Source of the DNA: an uncultured Blautia sp.
GTDB taxonomy: Bacteria > Bacillota > Clostridia > Lachnospirales > Lachnospiraceae
DNA: 64,000 nt
Assembly: GCA_934426285.1 (NCBI GenBank)
Contig: CAKRYE010000004.1
Location: forward strand, 1 to 64,000
Reading direction: 5' to 3'
Shown here: positions 7,392 to 15,630 of the stretch, one piece after another
Layout of the letters: every line of letters begins with the position of its first letter
Position numbering within the stretch: the first letter of the stretch is position 1
The notes under the pieces: generated by a model
Seen by the model: only the letters and a program-made list of their open reading frames with translations
Told to the model about the DNA's origin: nothing
Database searches by the model: none
Position numbers and translations under genes: made by a program

Positions 7392-8176
7392 GTCTGTAAC
7401 CCCGCTGCCTGTGCCATATGTGTGAGCCATTTGGGGTAATAATCCTGGATCACATGCTCACCGTCCGGTTCGTACAGGTCCTCTGAGCTTCCTTCCACAA
7501 TGGCGGAATTGTCAATAAAGGTACATCCCATTTCCTGGCAGAGACTGATAAGTCCCTCGTTATACTGCGGATAATAGGCAAGATCAGGAGTCGCTTCAAT
7601 AGCAGCATCCGTGATCGGAAGAATACAGTTTATGTAAATTGGGATATCCGGCAGTGCTTCCTGGATCTTGACAATTTGTTTTTTGTAATCTGCCACAAAT
7701 CCGGAAGAATCAGCTCCGTAAATTTCCAGGTCATTGGAGCCGAAAGCCATGAAAACATGGCTAGGATTCAGGCTGATTGCAGTAGCAATCTGTTCATCAG
7801 CTCCGGCCACGCTTAATCCAAGCTTGGCTACTACCACATCAGTATCCAGATATCCATATTCCACAATAGAATTTGTGATGGAATCTCCAAGAATGACGCT
7901 GCCTGCAAAGGCCTGGCGGATCTGCACATCATCGAGAACAGTGCTGCTGTCCATATTGCGCAGAGAATCATCTTCTTCCGATTTTTTCAGATTCTGAAGC
8001 TGCTGCTCAGTTTGAGCAATATCTGCGTTTTCCAGTTCCTGAAGTTTGGCTACGTTCTCCTGGCAGATCCTATCATCGCCGGAGCCTGGCCGATTGTATA
8101 AAAAGACAATGCTTCCCACAAGGATAAGCCCTGCGGGAATGAGAAGTAAAAGCTTATTAAAATCTTTGTTTTTCAA
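7388..8176 (-). CDS. SGNH/GDSL-family extracellular hydrolase or acyltransferase
   Basis: 262 residues with an N-terminal membrane anchor (residues 8-27) and a coiled, charged linker. The SGNH catalytic blocks are complete: nucleophile Ser99 in VILGDSITN, Gly-Asn in FGSNDLE (Asn148), and Asp238/His241 in EPDGEHV. First gene of the minus-strand operon SGNH-DUF4358-MBOAT-DHHW; it has a good promoter at 8220-8247 and overlaps the next gene by four bases. It may move or remove acetyl groups on the same surface polymer. Confidence 0.88.
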   Translation of the reverse strand: MKNKDFNKLLLLIPAGLILVGSIVFLYNRPGSGDDRICQENVAKLQELENADIAQTEQQLQNLKKSEEDDSLRNMDSSTVLDDVQIRQAFAGSVILGDSITNSIVEYGYLDTDVVVAKLGLSVAGADEQIATAISLNPSHVFMAFGSNDLEIYGADSSGFVADYKKQIVKIQEALPDIPIYINCILPITDAAIEATPDLAYYPQYNEGLISLCQEMGCTFIDNSAIVEGSSEDLYEPDGEHVIQDYYPKWLTHMAQAAGLQT

Positions 8177-8219
8177 AATAAATCCTTCCTGAAGTTCAAT
8201 TGCGAAATGTATCGAATTT

Positions 8220-8247
8220 ATTATAATACGTGAAAAAAAAACTTCAA
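8220..8247 (-). promoter_or_regulatory. Sigma-A promoter of the polysaccharide-acylation operon
   Basis: On the minus strand: TTGAAG (8247-8242), 16-base spacer rich in T, TATAAT (8225-8220). Start codon 43 bases further on. Confidence 0.7.
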
Positions 8248-8435
8248 GGAAAAATTCACAGCTTTTTCATATTTTTATAAAAAGTGATGGAGTTGTGTGT
8301 GGACGTTTGGAAAAATTAGAGGTATACTTTTATTATCTGAACGGATATGTCATCTGTCGGGTTATCTGTTTTTGATAAAGAAAATAACCGGAAGAGAGAC
8401 AGAACTGTAAAAATAATTGTCAGGAGGATTCATCT

Positions 8436-9290
8436 GTGGAGAAAAAAACTTCAAAGTTTCTTAGAGGGGAGATTCTTTCCTCAATCTGTTACATTGCTTT
8501 GGGATTGTGTCTGGTCCTGATCCCGGATCAAACAGTAAACATTATCTGCAAGGTAGTATTTGGGCTGGTTATGATTGCGGCAGGAATTTATCATATTGTA
8601 ATTTATGCTGCTGAAAAAGAGAAGGCAACGGTACTGGATCTGTTTACCGGAGTGATTGCTGCTGTTCTGGGAGTATTTCTTTTTTTTACGCCACAGATTG
8701 TGATCAAAATTCTGCCATACCTGTTGGGTGCTTTTGTAGTCGTTGACAGCATCTGGAAATTTAAGGGCAGCAGCAAACTGAAAAAGGTAAATCAGGGACA
8801 GTGGAAGGTGCTTTTTATTGGCAGTCTGATTTTTCTGGTACTGGGAGTCGGAGTGATGGCCTATCCTTTTAAAAAAGTTTCCAGAATGATTTTAGTTAGT
8901 GGAATACTTTTGATAGTAAATGGTGTTGCGGATTTAGTATTCCTGATTTTGATGAAGGTATGTCTGAAAAAGGGACAGAAGCGTATGCTTGAGAAAGAAC
9001 AGCAGAATAATGTTTCAGATGAAGCAGCAGATCAGACAGAGGATTCTGAAACAGTGGCAGAAACCAGTATGCCTGAAACTCAGGAAGAAAATAAGACAGC
9101 TGTGGAAGTTCCGGAGGAACCGGTAGTGGAAACAGCAGCACCCATAGAATTGGAAACAGCCGAGACTGCAGATGCAGAGGCTGTGTTTTCCATGGAAGAG
9201 GATTCTGATAAAGCAGAAGAAAGCCCCAACAAAGAAATTCAGTCTATGCTGAAAAATCATGATGAACCGCTGGAAGAGTGGAAAGACTAA
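8436..9290 (+). CDS. DUF308 (HdeD-like) membrane protein with acidic tail
   Basis: 284 residues from a GTG at 8436, set by AGGAGG at 8422-8427. Residues 1-185 carry about six hydrophobic segments in pairs, the layout of DUF308/HdeD proteins (SSICYIALGLCLVLIP, GVIAAVLGVFLFFTP, LFIGSLIFLVLGVGVM). Residues 190-284 are a long, low-complexity acidic tail rich in Glu, Ala, Thr and Val, probably disordered and cytoplasmic. DUF308 proteins are linked to acid stress in enterobacteria; no function is established in this group. The tail is unusual for the family. Confidence 0.8.
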   Translation: MEKKTSKFLRGEILSSICYIALGLCLVLIPDQTVNIICKVVFGLVMIAAGIYHIVIYAAEKEKATVLDLFTGVIAAVLGVFLFFTPQIVIKILPYLLGAFVVVDSIWKFKGSSKLKKVNQGQWKVLFIGSLIFLVLGVGVMAYPFKKVSRMILVSGILLIVNGVADLVFLILMKVCLKKGQKRMLEKEQQNNVSDEAADQTEDSETVAETSMPETQEENKTAVEVPEEPVVETAAPIELETAETADAEAVFSMEEDSDKAEESPNKEIQSMLKNHDEPLEEWKD

Positions 9291-9330
9291 AGAAGGTGAA
9301 ATGCGGTTTCAAAAGGGAACAGGAAAAATT

Positions 9331-10095
9331 ATGAAAAAAAGAACACCAGTTATTATGAATATGTCCGGAATATATATAGAAGAAAAATTCTGGAAGGGAC
9401 AGGAAACTGTCTGGGTAGAAGCAGAAGATATTACCGGTACGAATTGTTATTGTGATGAAGACGCAAGAACTGAGCTCAGTCGTCGTATAGATAAATTCTC
9501 ACCGGAAGGAGTCCATTTTATTGATTCCGGAAACTATCACTATCTTACACGTTTGTGGATTGGAAAAATCCAACAACCTTTCAGGCTTCTGGCGTTTGAT
9601 AATCATACAGACATGCAGCCTCCTGCTTTTGGGGGGCTGTTGTCTTGCGGAGGATGGATCGCAGCTGCATTGGAGGAACTTACAAATCTGCGACAGGTGA
9701 TCCTGATCGGTCCGGATGAAAATGCATATAGCCAGGTAGATGAGGGGCTTCGGGAAAAAGTGATATTTCTTTCCAGAGAAACCCTTTTAACAATGAAAGA
9801 GGAAGAAATCTGTGGTTTCCTGAAAAATGTTATGATGGACAGTGAATTACCTGTTTATCTTTCAGTTGATAAGGATGTTCTCAGTTCAAAAGAGGTCTCA
9901 ACTGCCTGGAGTCAGGGAGATATGAAACTTGCCACCTTACTTGCAGGTGTAGAAACCATGCTGGAGTGTGGAAAAAGCAATGAAGGACGGCTTCTGGGAG
10001 CGGATATCTGCGGAGAAGCTGATGTAAAGGGGATTCATGATAACGATGGCAATGACAGGGCAAATTTACAGTTGATGAAGTTGCTGTGTATATGA
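9331..10095 (+). CDS. Arginase-fold (ureohydrolase family) protein
   Basis: 254 residues if started at the ATG at 9331 (AGG site 8 bases before); 9301 is an alternative. The likely metal ligands are all present in a divergent form: His70 in DSGNYHYL (in place of GGDHS), Asp90/His92/Asp94 in AFDNHTDMQ, and Asp180/Asp182 in LSVDKDVL. The chain ends near ADICGEADVKG. It is shorter than typical arginase or agmatinase (about 300). Substrate unknown; the conserved ligands argue for a working binuclear metal hydrolase. It follows the DUF308 gene closely. Confidence 0.75.
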   Translation: MKKRTPVIMNMSGIYIEEKFWKGQETVWVEAEDITGTNCYCDEDARTELSRRIDKFSPEGVHFIDSGNYHYLTRLWIGKIQQPFRLLAFDNHTDMQPPAFGGLLSCGGWIAAALEELTNLRQVILIGPDENAYSQVDEGLREKVIFLSRETLLTMKEEEICGFLKNVMMDSELPVYLSVDKDVLSSKEVSTAWSQGDMKLATLLAGVETMLECGKSNEGRLLGADICGEADVKGIHDNDGNDRANLQLMKLLCI

Positions 10096-10171
10096 TAGGA
10101 AAATAGAATCAGAAAAAATATTGTTTTTTATATTTTGAAATAAAAAGCATGATGAGGAGAAATATCAATTT

Positions 10172-10924
10172 ATGAAAAATGAGCTTTTAAAAATAGGTCC
10201 GCTAACTCTTTATGGTTATGGTTTTATGATTGCCGTAGGAGTGCTGGCTGCCTGGCTGGTGGTGGAGCAGAGGGCAAGAAAGCTGCAACTGGCCTGTGAG
10301 CATATTTTCTATTTAGTGATCTGGTGTGTTCTGGGTGGATTTGCATCTGCAAAAATCCTGTTCTGGATTACAGAATGGAAAGAAATGCTCCGGAATCCGT
10401 TGGGGATGCTCAGTTCTGATGGATTTGTGGTCTATGGAGGAATTATAGGAGGAATCCTTGCAGGCTGGATTTACTGTAAGGTAAAGAAATTAAATTTTTT
10501 AACGTATTTTGACCTGATGATGCCTTCCATTGCTCTGGCACAGGGATTTGGAAGAATCGGATGCTTTCTGGCAGGATGCTGCTATGGAAAGGAAGCTCAA
10601 GGAGGATTGTCGGTGATTTTTACGGATTCGGATTATGCACCTAATAATATTCCACTGATTCCTACACAAATTTATTCCAGTATTTTGGATTTTCTGCATT
10701 TTTTTCTTTTGCTTTATATTGCCAGACATAAAAAAGCAGAAGGAGAAGTGGCAGCCTGTTATTTGATCTTTTACAGTGTGGGACGTTTTATATTGGAATT
10801 TTTCAGGGGAGATCTGGAAAGGGGAAGTATAGGGCTTTTATCCACCTCTCAGTTTATCAGTATTTTTACAGGAATCGCCGGAATGGTAATGCTTGGAGCA
10901 ATAAAGAAAAGGACAAAGAAGTAA
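10172..10924 (+). CDS. lgt: Prolipoprotein diacylglyceryl transferase
   Basis: 250 residues with about seven membrane segments. The family signature GFGRIGCFLAGCCYG spans 125-139, and the upstream block GFVVYGGIIGGILAGW is at 84-99. The enzyme moves diacylglycerol from phosphatidylglycerol to the lipobox cysteine of prolipoproteins, such as the binding lipoprotein at 59780. The length is slightly short of the E. coli enzyme (291), as usual in Clostridia. Confidence 0.93.
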   Translation: MKNELLKIGPLTLYGYGFMIAVGVLAAWLVVEQRARKLQLACEHIFYLVIWCVLGGFASAKILFWITEWKEMLRNPLGMLSSDGFVVYGGIIGGILAGWIYCKVKKLNFLTYFDLMMPSIALAQGFGRIGCFLAGCCYGKEAQGGLSVIFTDSDYAPNNIPLIPTQIYSSILDFLHFFLLLYIARHKKAEGEVAACYLIFYSVGRFILEFFRGDLERGSIGLLSTSQFISIFTGIAGMVMLGAIKKRTKK

Positions 10925-10998
10925 ATATTCAAGGATAAAATACTATTTTTATGTTTTATGGCATAGCCTGTAATAAAGCCTGCATGTGAGGATTCGGT

Positions 10999-12741
10999 AT
11001 GTTCGGGTCAGCAGATGTTGAAAAGAATTTTATAAATATGCAGCAGGGAATCTCCGGTTCTTCTTCTGGGCAGAATATAGCACCTGCCCAGAACCAGGAA
11101 TACGGAGATTTTATTCTGAGAAACTGGGAAACGATTTCGGAGGCTGACATGAAAAGGATGAATGCTGTTTTTCAGAAGGTAAATGAAATGTTCGGTATTC
11201 TTTATATTCCTTTGGAGCAGGTCGGAGTTCTGGAAATCAATTCCTATACCTATTCTTCTATTCCCAAGTGCTATAGTCCTATGGATATAAATGCCATGGA
11301 TGCCGGGGGAATCAGTCAGAGCTATCATCAGCCTTATCTGAAGCTGCAGGGTGAAGGAGTAGCTATAGCTGTGATTGATTCGGGAATTGACTATACACAT
11401 CCGGTTTTTCGTGAAGGAGACAGGAGCAGGATCGCTTATCTGTGGGATCAGACAATAATGGAAAGTGGAAATGAAGCAGTTCCCTATGGGAAAGTCTTTG
11501 TGCGGGAAGAGATTGAGCAGGCGATTAAGTCAGAAAATCCCTATGAGACAGTACCGTCCCGGGATGAAAATGGACATGGAACAGCGTTGGCCGGTCTGGC
11601 AGCAGGAAATGTGGTCCCTTCTGAAAATTTTTCCGGGGCAGCACCTGGAGCAACTCTGATCATTGTGAAACTGAAGAAGGCTAAGACATACTTAAAAGAA
11701 TTCTATCAGATTCCGCCTTTGGCAGAAGTTTATCAGGAAGATGATATTATGCTTGGAGTGTCTTATGCAGTTCGAATGGCAAAGAAAATGGGAATGCCTG
11801 TATCAGTCTGTTTGGGACTTGGAAGCAGTCAGGGAGCCCATATTGGAGATAGTGAACTGAGCCGGTATCTGGATTATATTAATGAAGATACAAATGTTTC
11901 TGTATCTGTGGCTGCGGGAAATGAAGGCATTGCCCAGCACCATTTTACAGCTGAATTATCAGAAGAGCAGGAAACAGTGGAGTTAAAAATCGGAGAGCAG
12001 GAAGGGGGATTTTATACAGAATTCTGGGGAAATCCACCGGATGACTATAGGATTTCAGTTCAGTCACCGGCAGGTGAGATTCTGGATATCAGTACCTCTA
12101 TTGGGTCTGTGACCCAAAAGCTGTCATTTATTTTTACTGCGACACAGGTTCTGGTGAATTATGTAAAAATGGAACGATCTACCGGAAAGCAGCTGATTTA
12201 TTTCCGGTTTCTTCATCCGGCCTCTGGAATTTGGAAAATTCGTGTACAAAAGGAGAAAGGGCCGGGAAACAGATTTCATATGTGGCTTCCTGTACAGGGA
12301 TTGATTTCACAGGACACTTATTTTCTGCAATCGAATCCCTATTCTACAGTGACTGCTCCGGGAGATTCTGTGCGAAGTATTACTGCTACAGCTTATCAGT
12401 ATAGGGATGCCAGTCTTTTTTTCCAGGCTGGCCGGGGCTTTACTCCGGATGGACAGGTAACACCGGATCTGGCTGCACCGGGAGTGGAACTGACAGTGCC
12501 TTTGAATGGACAGCATAATTTTGGGAAAGCAACAGGAAGCAGTTTGTCTGCGGCAATTACCTGTGGGGCAGCAGCTCTGTTGCTGGAATGGGCGATTGTC
12601 AGAGGAAACCTTCCTTATGCATCAGGGAGTGCTGTGAAATTTGCTTTGCAGAAAGGAGCTGTACGGGAGGAGCGGATGAATTATCCTAATCCTGAGTGGG
12701 GATTTGGAAGATTGTCTGTAATAGACAGCATACCGGAATAA
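10999..12741 (+). CDS. Subtilisin-like (S8) serine protease, Csp-like
   Basis: 580 residues. The triad is readable: Asp127 (AVIDSGIDY), His193 (NGHGTALAG) and Ser515 (ATGSSLSAA, a variant of GTSMA). No signal peptide. About 115 residues precede the catalytic domain like a prodomain, and a large insert (about 315-440) lies between the His and Ser blocks. This plan matches the clostridial Csp proteases, which act inside the spore to activate the cortex hydrolase SleC during germination; that role here is inferred from family and from the spore genes in this window. It stands 74 bases after lgt with its own GAGG site. Confidence 0.82.
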   Translation: MFGSADVEKNFINMQQGISGSSSGQNIAPAQNQEYGDFILRNWETISEADMKRMNAVFQKVNEMFGILYIPLEQVGVLEINSYTYSSIPKCYSPMDINAMDAGGISQSYHQPYLKLQGEGVAIAVIDSGIDYTHPVFREGDRSRIAYLWDQTIMESGNEAVPYGKVFVREEIEQAIKSENPYETVPSRDENGHGTALAGLAAGNVVPSENFSGAAPGATLIIVKLKKAKTYLKEFYQIPPLAEVYQEDDIMLGVSYAVRMAKKMGMPVSVCLGLGSSQGAHIGDSELSRYLDYINEDTNVSVSVAAGNEGIAQHHFTAELSEEQETVELKIGEQEGGFYTEFWGNPPDDYRISVQSPAGEILDISTSIGSVTQKLSFIFTATQVLVNYVKMERSTGKQLIYFRFLHPASGIWKIRVQKEKGPGNRFHMWLPVQGLISQDTYFLQSNPYSTVTAPGDSVRSITATAYQYRDASLFFQAGRGFTPDGQVTPDLAAPGVELTVPLNGQHNFGKATGSSLSAAITCGAAALLLEWAIVRGNLPYASGSAVKFALQKGAVREERMNYPNPEWGFGRLSVIDSIPE

Positions 12742-12819
12742 GAAACATTTCTATAAAAAAGTAAGATTTTTTGGTATACTTGTAAGGTAAGAAATCAGAA
12801 AAACAGTAGGAGGAAAAAG

Positions 12820-13302
12820 ATGGATCAGACAGAAAAGGATGAAATCATCCATAAATTAATTGATGCACACAGAACGATTTCCACAATGGAGAGCTGTACC
12901 TCCGGCTTGATCGCATCGACGATCACAGACACAGAAGGGGCATCTGCAATTTTTCCCGGAGGGTATGTTACTTATTTGAATGAGACGAAGGTATTCATTG
13001 GTGTGGATAAAAATGTGATTGCCCAGTATGGAGTATATTCAAAAGAATGTGCAGAAGAAATGGCAAAAACAGTACAGGAAAAAATGAAAACAGATATTGC
13101 CATAGGAATAACCGGAACGACCGGGAATGTTGATCCAAACAATGCAGACAGTGTTCAGGGAGTGGCTTTTTTCTGTATTCTTGTGCATGAGAAACCTTAT
13201 GTTTTCGAGGTGCATGCAGAAGTTTCCGGTATGAGCCGTCATGAGATAAAACTTTTATACACAGACAGGGTATTCGAAGAACTAAAAAAACTTGTAAAAT
13301 AA
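12820..13302 (+). CDS. CinA C-terminal / PncC-type nicotinamide-nucleotide amidohydrolase
   Basis: 160 residues, the stand-alone CinA C-terminal domain. Motifs: TMESCTSGLIASTITD (24-39, usually AESCTGG), IFPGGYVTYLNETK, and AIGITGTTGNVDPNN. Family members deamidate NMN to nicotinic acid mononucleotide. GTTG in place of the usual GIAG is a variation worth noting. AGGAGG lies 8 bases before the ATG. Confidence 0.85.
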   Translation: MDQTEKDEIIHKLIDAHRTISTMESCTSGLIASTITDTEGASAIFPGGYVTYLNETKVFIGVDKNVIAQYGVYSKECAEEMAKTVQEKMKTDIAIGITGTTGNVDPNNADSVQGVAFFCILVHEKPYVFEVHAEVSGMSRHEIKLLYTDRVFEELKKLVK

Positions 13303-13353
13303 TGGGATTTTTCTGAAATTACTGTAACAGAAAATAGAAGAGGAAAAGGATAA

Positions 13354-13854
13354 ATGAGAGATAAAGAAAAAAGTGTGATGACCACTCACTGTTATCTGGA
13401 AAAGGATGGAAAATATCTGATGCTTCACAGAATTTCCAAAAAAAATGATGTGAATAAGGATAAGTGGATTGGTATAGGAGGACATTTTGAAGAGGGAGAA
13501 AGTCCGGAGGAATGTCTGTGCAGAGAGGTTTACGAAGAAACAGGGTACAGACTGCGTTCCTGGAAATTCAGAGGAATTGTAACCTTTACCCAGGAAGGGT
13601 ATGGGACAGAGTATATGTGTCTGTATACTTCAGAGGAATTTGAGGGAATTCCCAGAGAGTGTGATGAAGGAAAATTGGAATGGATTCCCAAAGAAAAGCT
13701 TACTGAGCTGAATATGTGGCCGGGAGACAGGATCTTTAACAAGCTGATCAGAGAGAATGCACCCTTTTTTTCACTGAAGCTCAGTTATAAGGGAGATGAG
13801 CTGGTGGAAGCTGTACTTAATGGGAAAGCACTGACAGCTTCTGAAGGTGAGTGA
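13354..13854 (+). CDS. Nudix hydrolase (MutT/8-oxo-dGTP diphosphatase-like)
   Basis: 166 residues with a perfect Nudix box at 43-65 (G-x5-E-x7-RE-x2-EE-x-G: Gly43, Glu49, Arg57-Glu58, Glu61-Glu62, Gly64). The N-terminal TTHCYLEKDGKYLMLHR and the KLEWIPKEKL block are typical of clostridial 8-oxo-dGTP diphosphatases, but substrate assignment by sequence is weak in this superfamily. Convergent with the PFK gene; a long inverted repeat without a T run (about 13830-13885) overlaps its 3' end. Confidence 0.87.
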   Translation: MRDKEKSVMTTHCYLEKDGKYLMLHRISKKNDVNKDKWIGIGGHFEEGESPEECLCREVYEETGYRLRSWKFRGIVTFTQEGYGTEYMCLYTSEEFEGIPRECDEGKLEWIPKEKLTELNMWPGDRIFNKLIRENAPFFSLKLSYKGDELVEAVLNGKALTASEGE

Positions 13855-13898
13855 ACTGCTCACTGCCTGAGGCTGCCAGTGCTTCTCTATATTACATC

Positions 13899-15131
13899 CT
13901 ATTTGCGGTATACAAAATCCGGCAGTCCGTCTGTACCAAGGGGAATTTCTACCGTTCCCTGGATTAATGGAGCCGCGTAGTCAAGAAAATCCTGGGTTAC
14001 ATCTGAACCATCAGCAGTGATCCAGTCTGTAGGAACTGTTTTTTCTTCATTACAGATGGCATTGACATCTTCCAGGCTGCATTTCATGGAATAGCTTCCG
14101 TCAGTGCCTCTTTCACGAAGGAAAGAAACCATTTTTCCGGTTTCACCATTCAGCGCTGCCTGTACACCGAAATTACCGGCAGCAACCGCTTCCATCTGGT
14201 CAGTGGCGGACATCATAGAGACGGAGCAGCGCTGGCTGACATTAAGTTCCACAGAACGTGCTTTTACGCCCAGACGGCTGCGTACCAGATTTTCCAGATA
14301 TTTTCCACAACCTGCCAGCATTTTGTGTCCAAAGGTATCTGTGCCTACAGAGCTGTCATATTCGCAGATGAAAGTGCCCTCTGCGTCATGGATTCCTTCA
14401 GAGACACAGACGATTACATTGCAGTTCTTTTCAAAGGATTTCTCAACAGCTTTGAGGAAAGCTTCCTGATCAAAGGTTGTTTCCGGGAGATAGATCAGGA
14501 GCGGGTTGTCACCTTTATATTTTCGGGCAAGGGCAGAGGCTGCAGTGAGCCAGCCCGCATGACGGCCCATGATTTCTACAATAGTAACGGATTTTTTCTC
14601 ATAGACATTTGCATCTGTGGTAATTTCACGGACTGTAGAGGCTACATATCTGGCAGCACTTCCAAAGCCTGGAGTGTGGTCTGTATGAACCAGGTCGTTA
14701 TCAATGGTTTTGGGCTCTCCGATAATGCGGATATCGCTGCCTGTCTGGGCTGCATACCGGGAAAGCTTGCTTACAGTATCCATGGAATCATTTCCGCCAA
14801 TATAGAAAAACCAGCCAATGTTCATTTCTCTGAATTTTTGAAAAAGTCTGGGGTAAACCGGATCTTCCAGAGATTCAGGAAGCTTATAGCGGCAGGAACC
14901 GAGATAGGCACCTGGAGTTGTTTTAAGCTTTTCAAGGTTACTTCCGGGAAGGGCTGTGGCAAAATCTAAAACAGTTCCTGCCAGAAAGCCTTCGATTCCA
15001 TTTACCATACCGTAAATATGCTGAATTTGTTCGGGATGTCGTAACCCTTCGGACACAACACCGTAGAGACTGCTGTTAATGACTGCAGTAGGGCCGCCGG
15101 ACTGACCGACGATCAGATTTTTTTTGGACAT
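13899..15131 (-). CDS. 6-phosphofructokinase, pyrophosphate-dependent type
   Basis: 410 residues. N-terminal GQSGGPTAVINSS (9-21), GGNDSMDT at 112-119 and PKTIDND at 140-146, then GRHAGW. ATP-using PFK has GGDGS; an Asp where the second Gly sits (GGNDS here) is the hallmark of the PPi-dependent group, so this enzyme probably uses PPi, working in both glycolysis and gluconeogenesis. Single-gene unit, divergent from the small-protein/VWA operon. Confidence 0.88.
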   Translation of the reverse strand: MSKKNLIVGQSGGPTAVINSSLYGVVSEGLRHPEQIQHIYGMVNGIEGFLAGTVLDFATALPGSNLEKLKTTPGAYLGSCRYKLPESLEDPVYPRLFQKFREMNIGWFFYIGGNDSMDTVSKLSRYAAQTGSDIRIIGEPKTIDNDLVHTDHTPGFGSAARYVASTVREITTDANVYEKKSVTIVEIMGRHAGWLTAASALARKYKGDNPLLIYLPETTFDQEAFLKAVEKSFEKNCNVIVCVSEGIHDAEGTFICEYDSSVGTDTFGHKMLAGCGKYLENLVRSRLGVKARSVELNVSQRCSVSMMSATDQMEAVAAGNFGVQAALNGETGKMVSFLRERGTDGSYSMKCSLEDVNAICNEEKTVPTDWITADGSDVTQDFLDYAAPLIQGTVEIPLGTDGLPDFVYRK

Positions 15132-15278
15132 GAGTTACCTCCTGGATTTTTTTGTAAAAGATATGGAAATCTTTTACTGGTAAAGCTAAAATGATTATAT
15201 CATAGAGCTACTTTAAATGAAAATCTTTTTGTGATATTATGAAAATCAGGTATTATGAAATGAAAACGGGGTGACAGT

Positions 15279-15587
15279 ATGGGGGATCTTAAGCTGCATC
15301 AGGCATTGGAAATCTGGTTTGGCGGACAGCAGGAAAATCAGGATGTTAAGTATCAGGAAGCTGAGAAATATCTCAGGCTTCGGATACGTCCGGCAATGGA
15401 AATTCTTTTGGAAGAAGAGGATACAGAGCGGATGCAGTGTCTGGAGGAACAGGGCTGGTTCGGGAGAAAGGAACTGGATATTTTTATCCATAGTGCCAGT
15501 GAGAAGGAAAAGCTTCGGTCTCTGATATGGCTGCTGCATCTGAAAAATGAAAAGTATGGATATACAGGGAAAGATTTTTCTTTGTAA
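15279..15587 (+). CDS. Small helical protein preceding the VWA/MoxR pair
   Basis: 102 residues, not recognised. Predominantly charged and probably helical (EAEKYLRLRIRPAMEILLEEED, ERMQCLEEQGWFGRKELDIFI), without signal or membrane segment. Started at 15279 behind GGGGTG. It stands 43 bases before the VWA gene with no terminator, so the three genes are probably one operon, and this protein is a candidate partner of the ATPase/VWA pair. That link is positional. Confidence 0.65.
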   Translation: MGDLKLHQALEIWFGGQQENQDVKYQEAEKYLRLRIRPAMEILLEEEDTERMQCLEEQGWFGRKELDIFIHSASEKEKLRSLIWLLHLKNEKYGYTGKDFSL

Positions 15588-15630
15588 AACCGGGTAAAAG
15601 ATCACAGCAGGAGAAAAAGAAACAAAGAAT

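Noticed and set aside
13830..13885. Terminator at the Nudix/PFK junction
   Set aside because: A long inverted repeat exists, but it starts within the Nudix gene and has no T run on either side.
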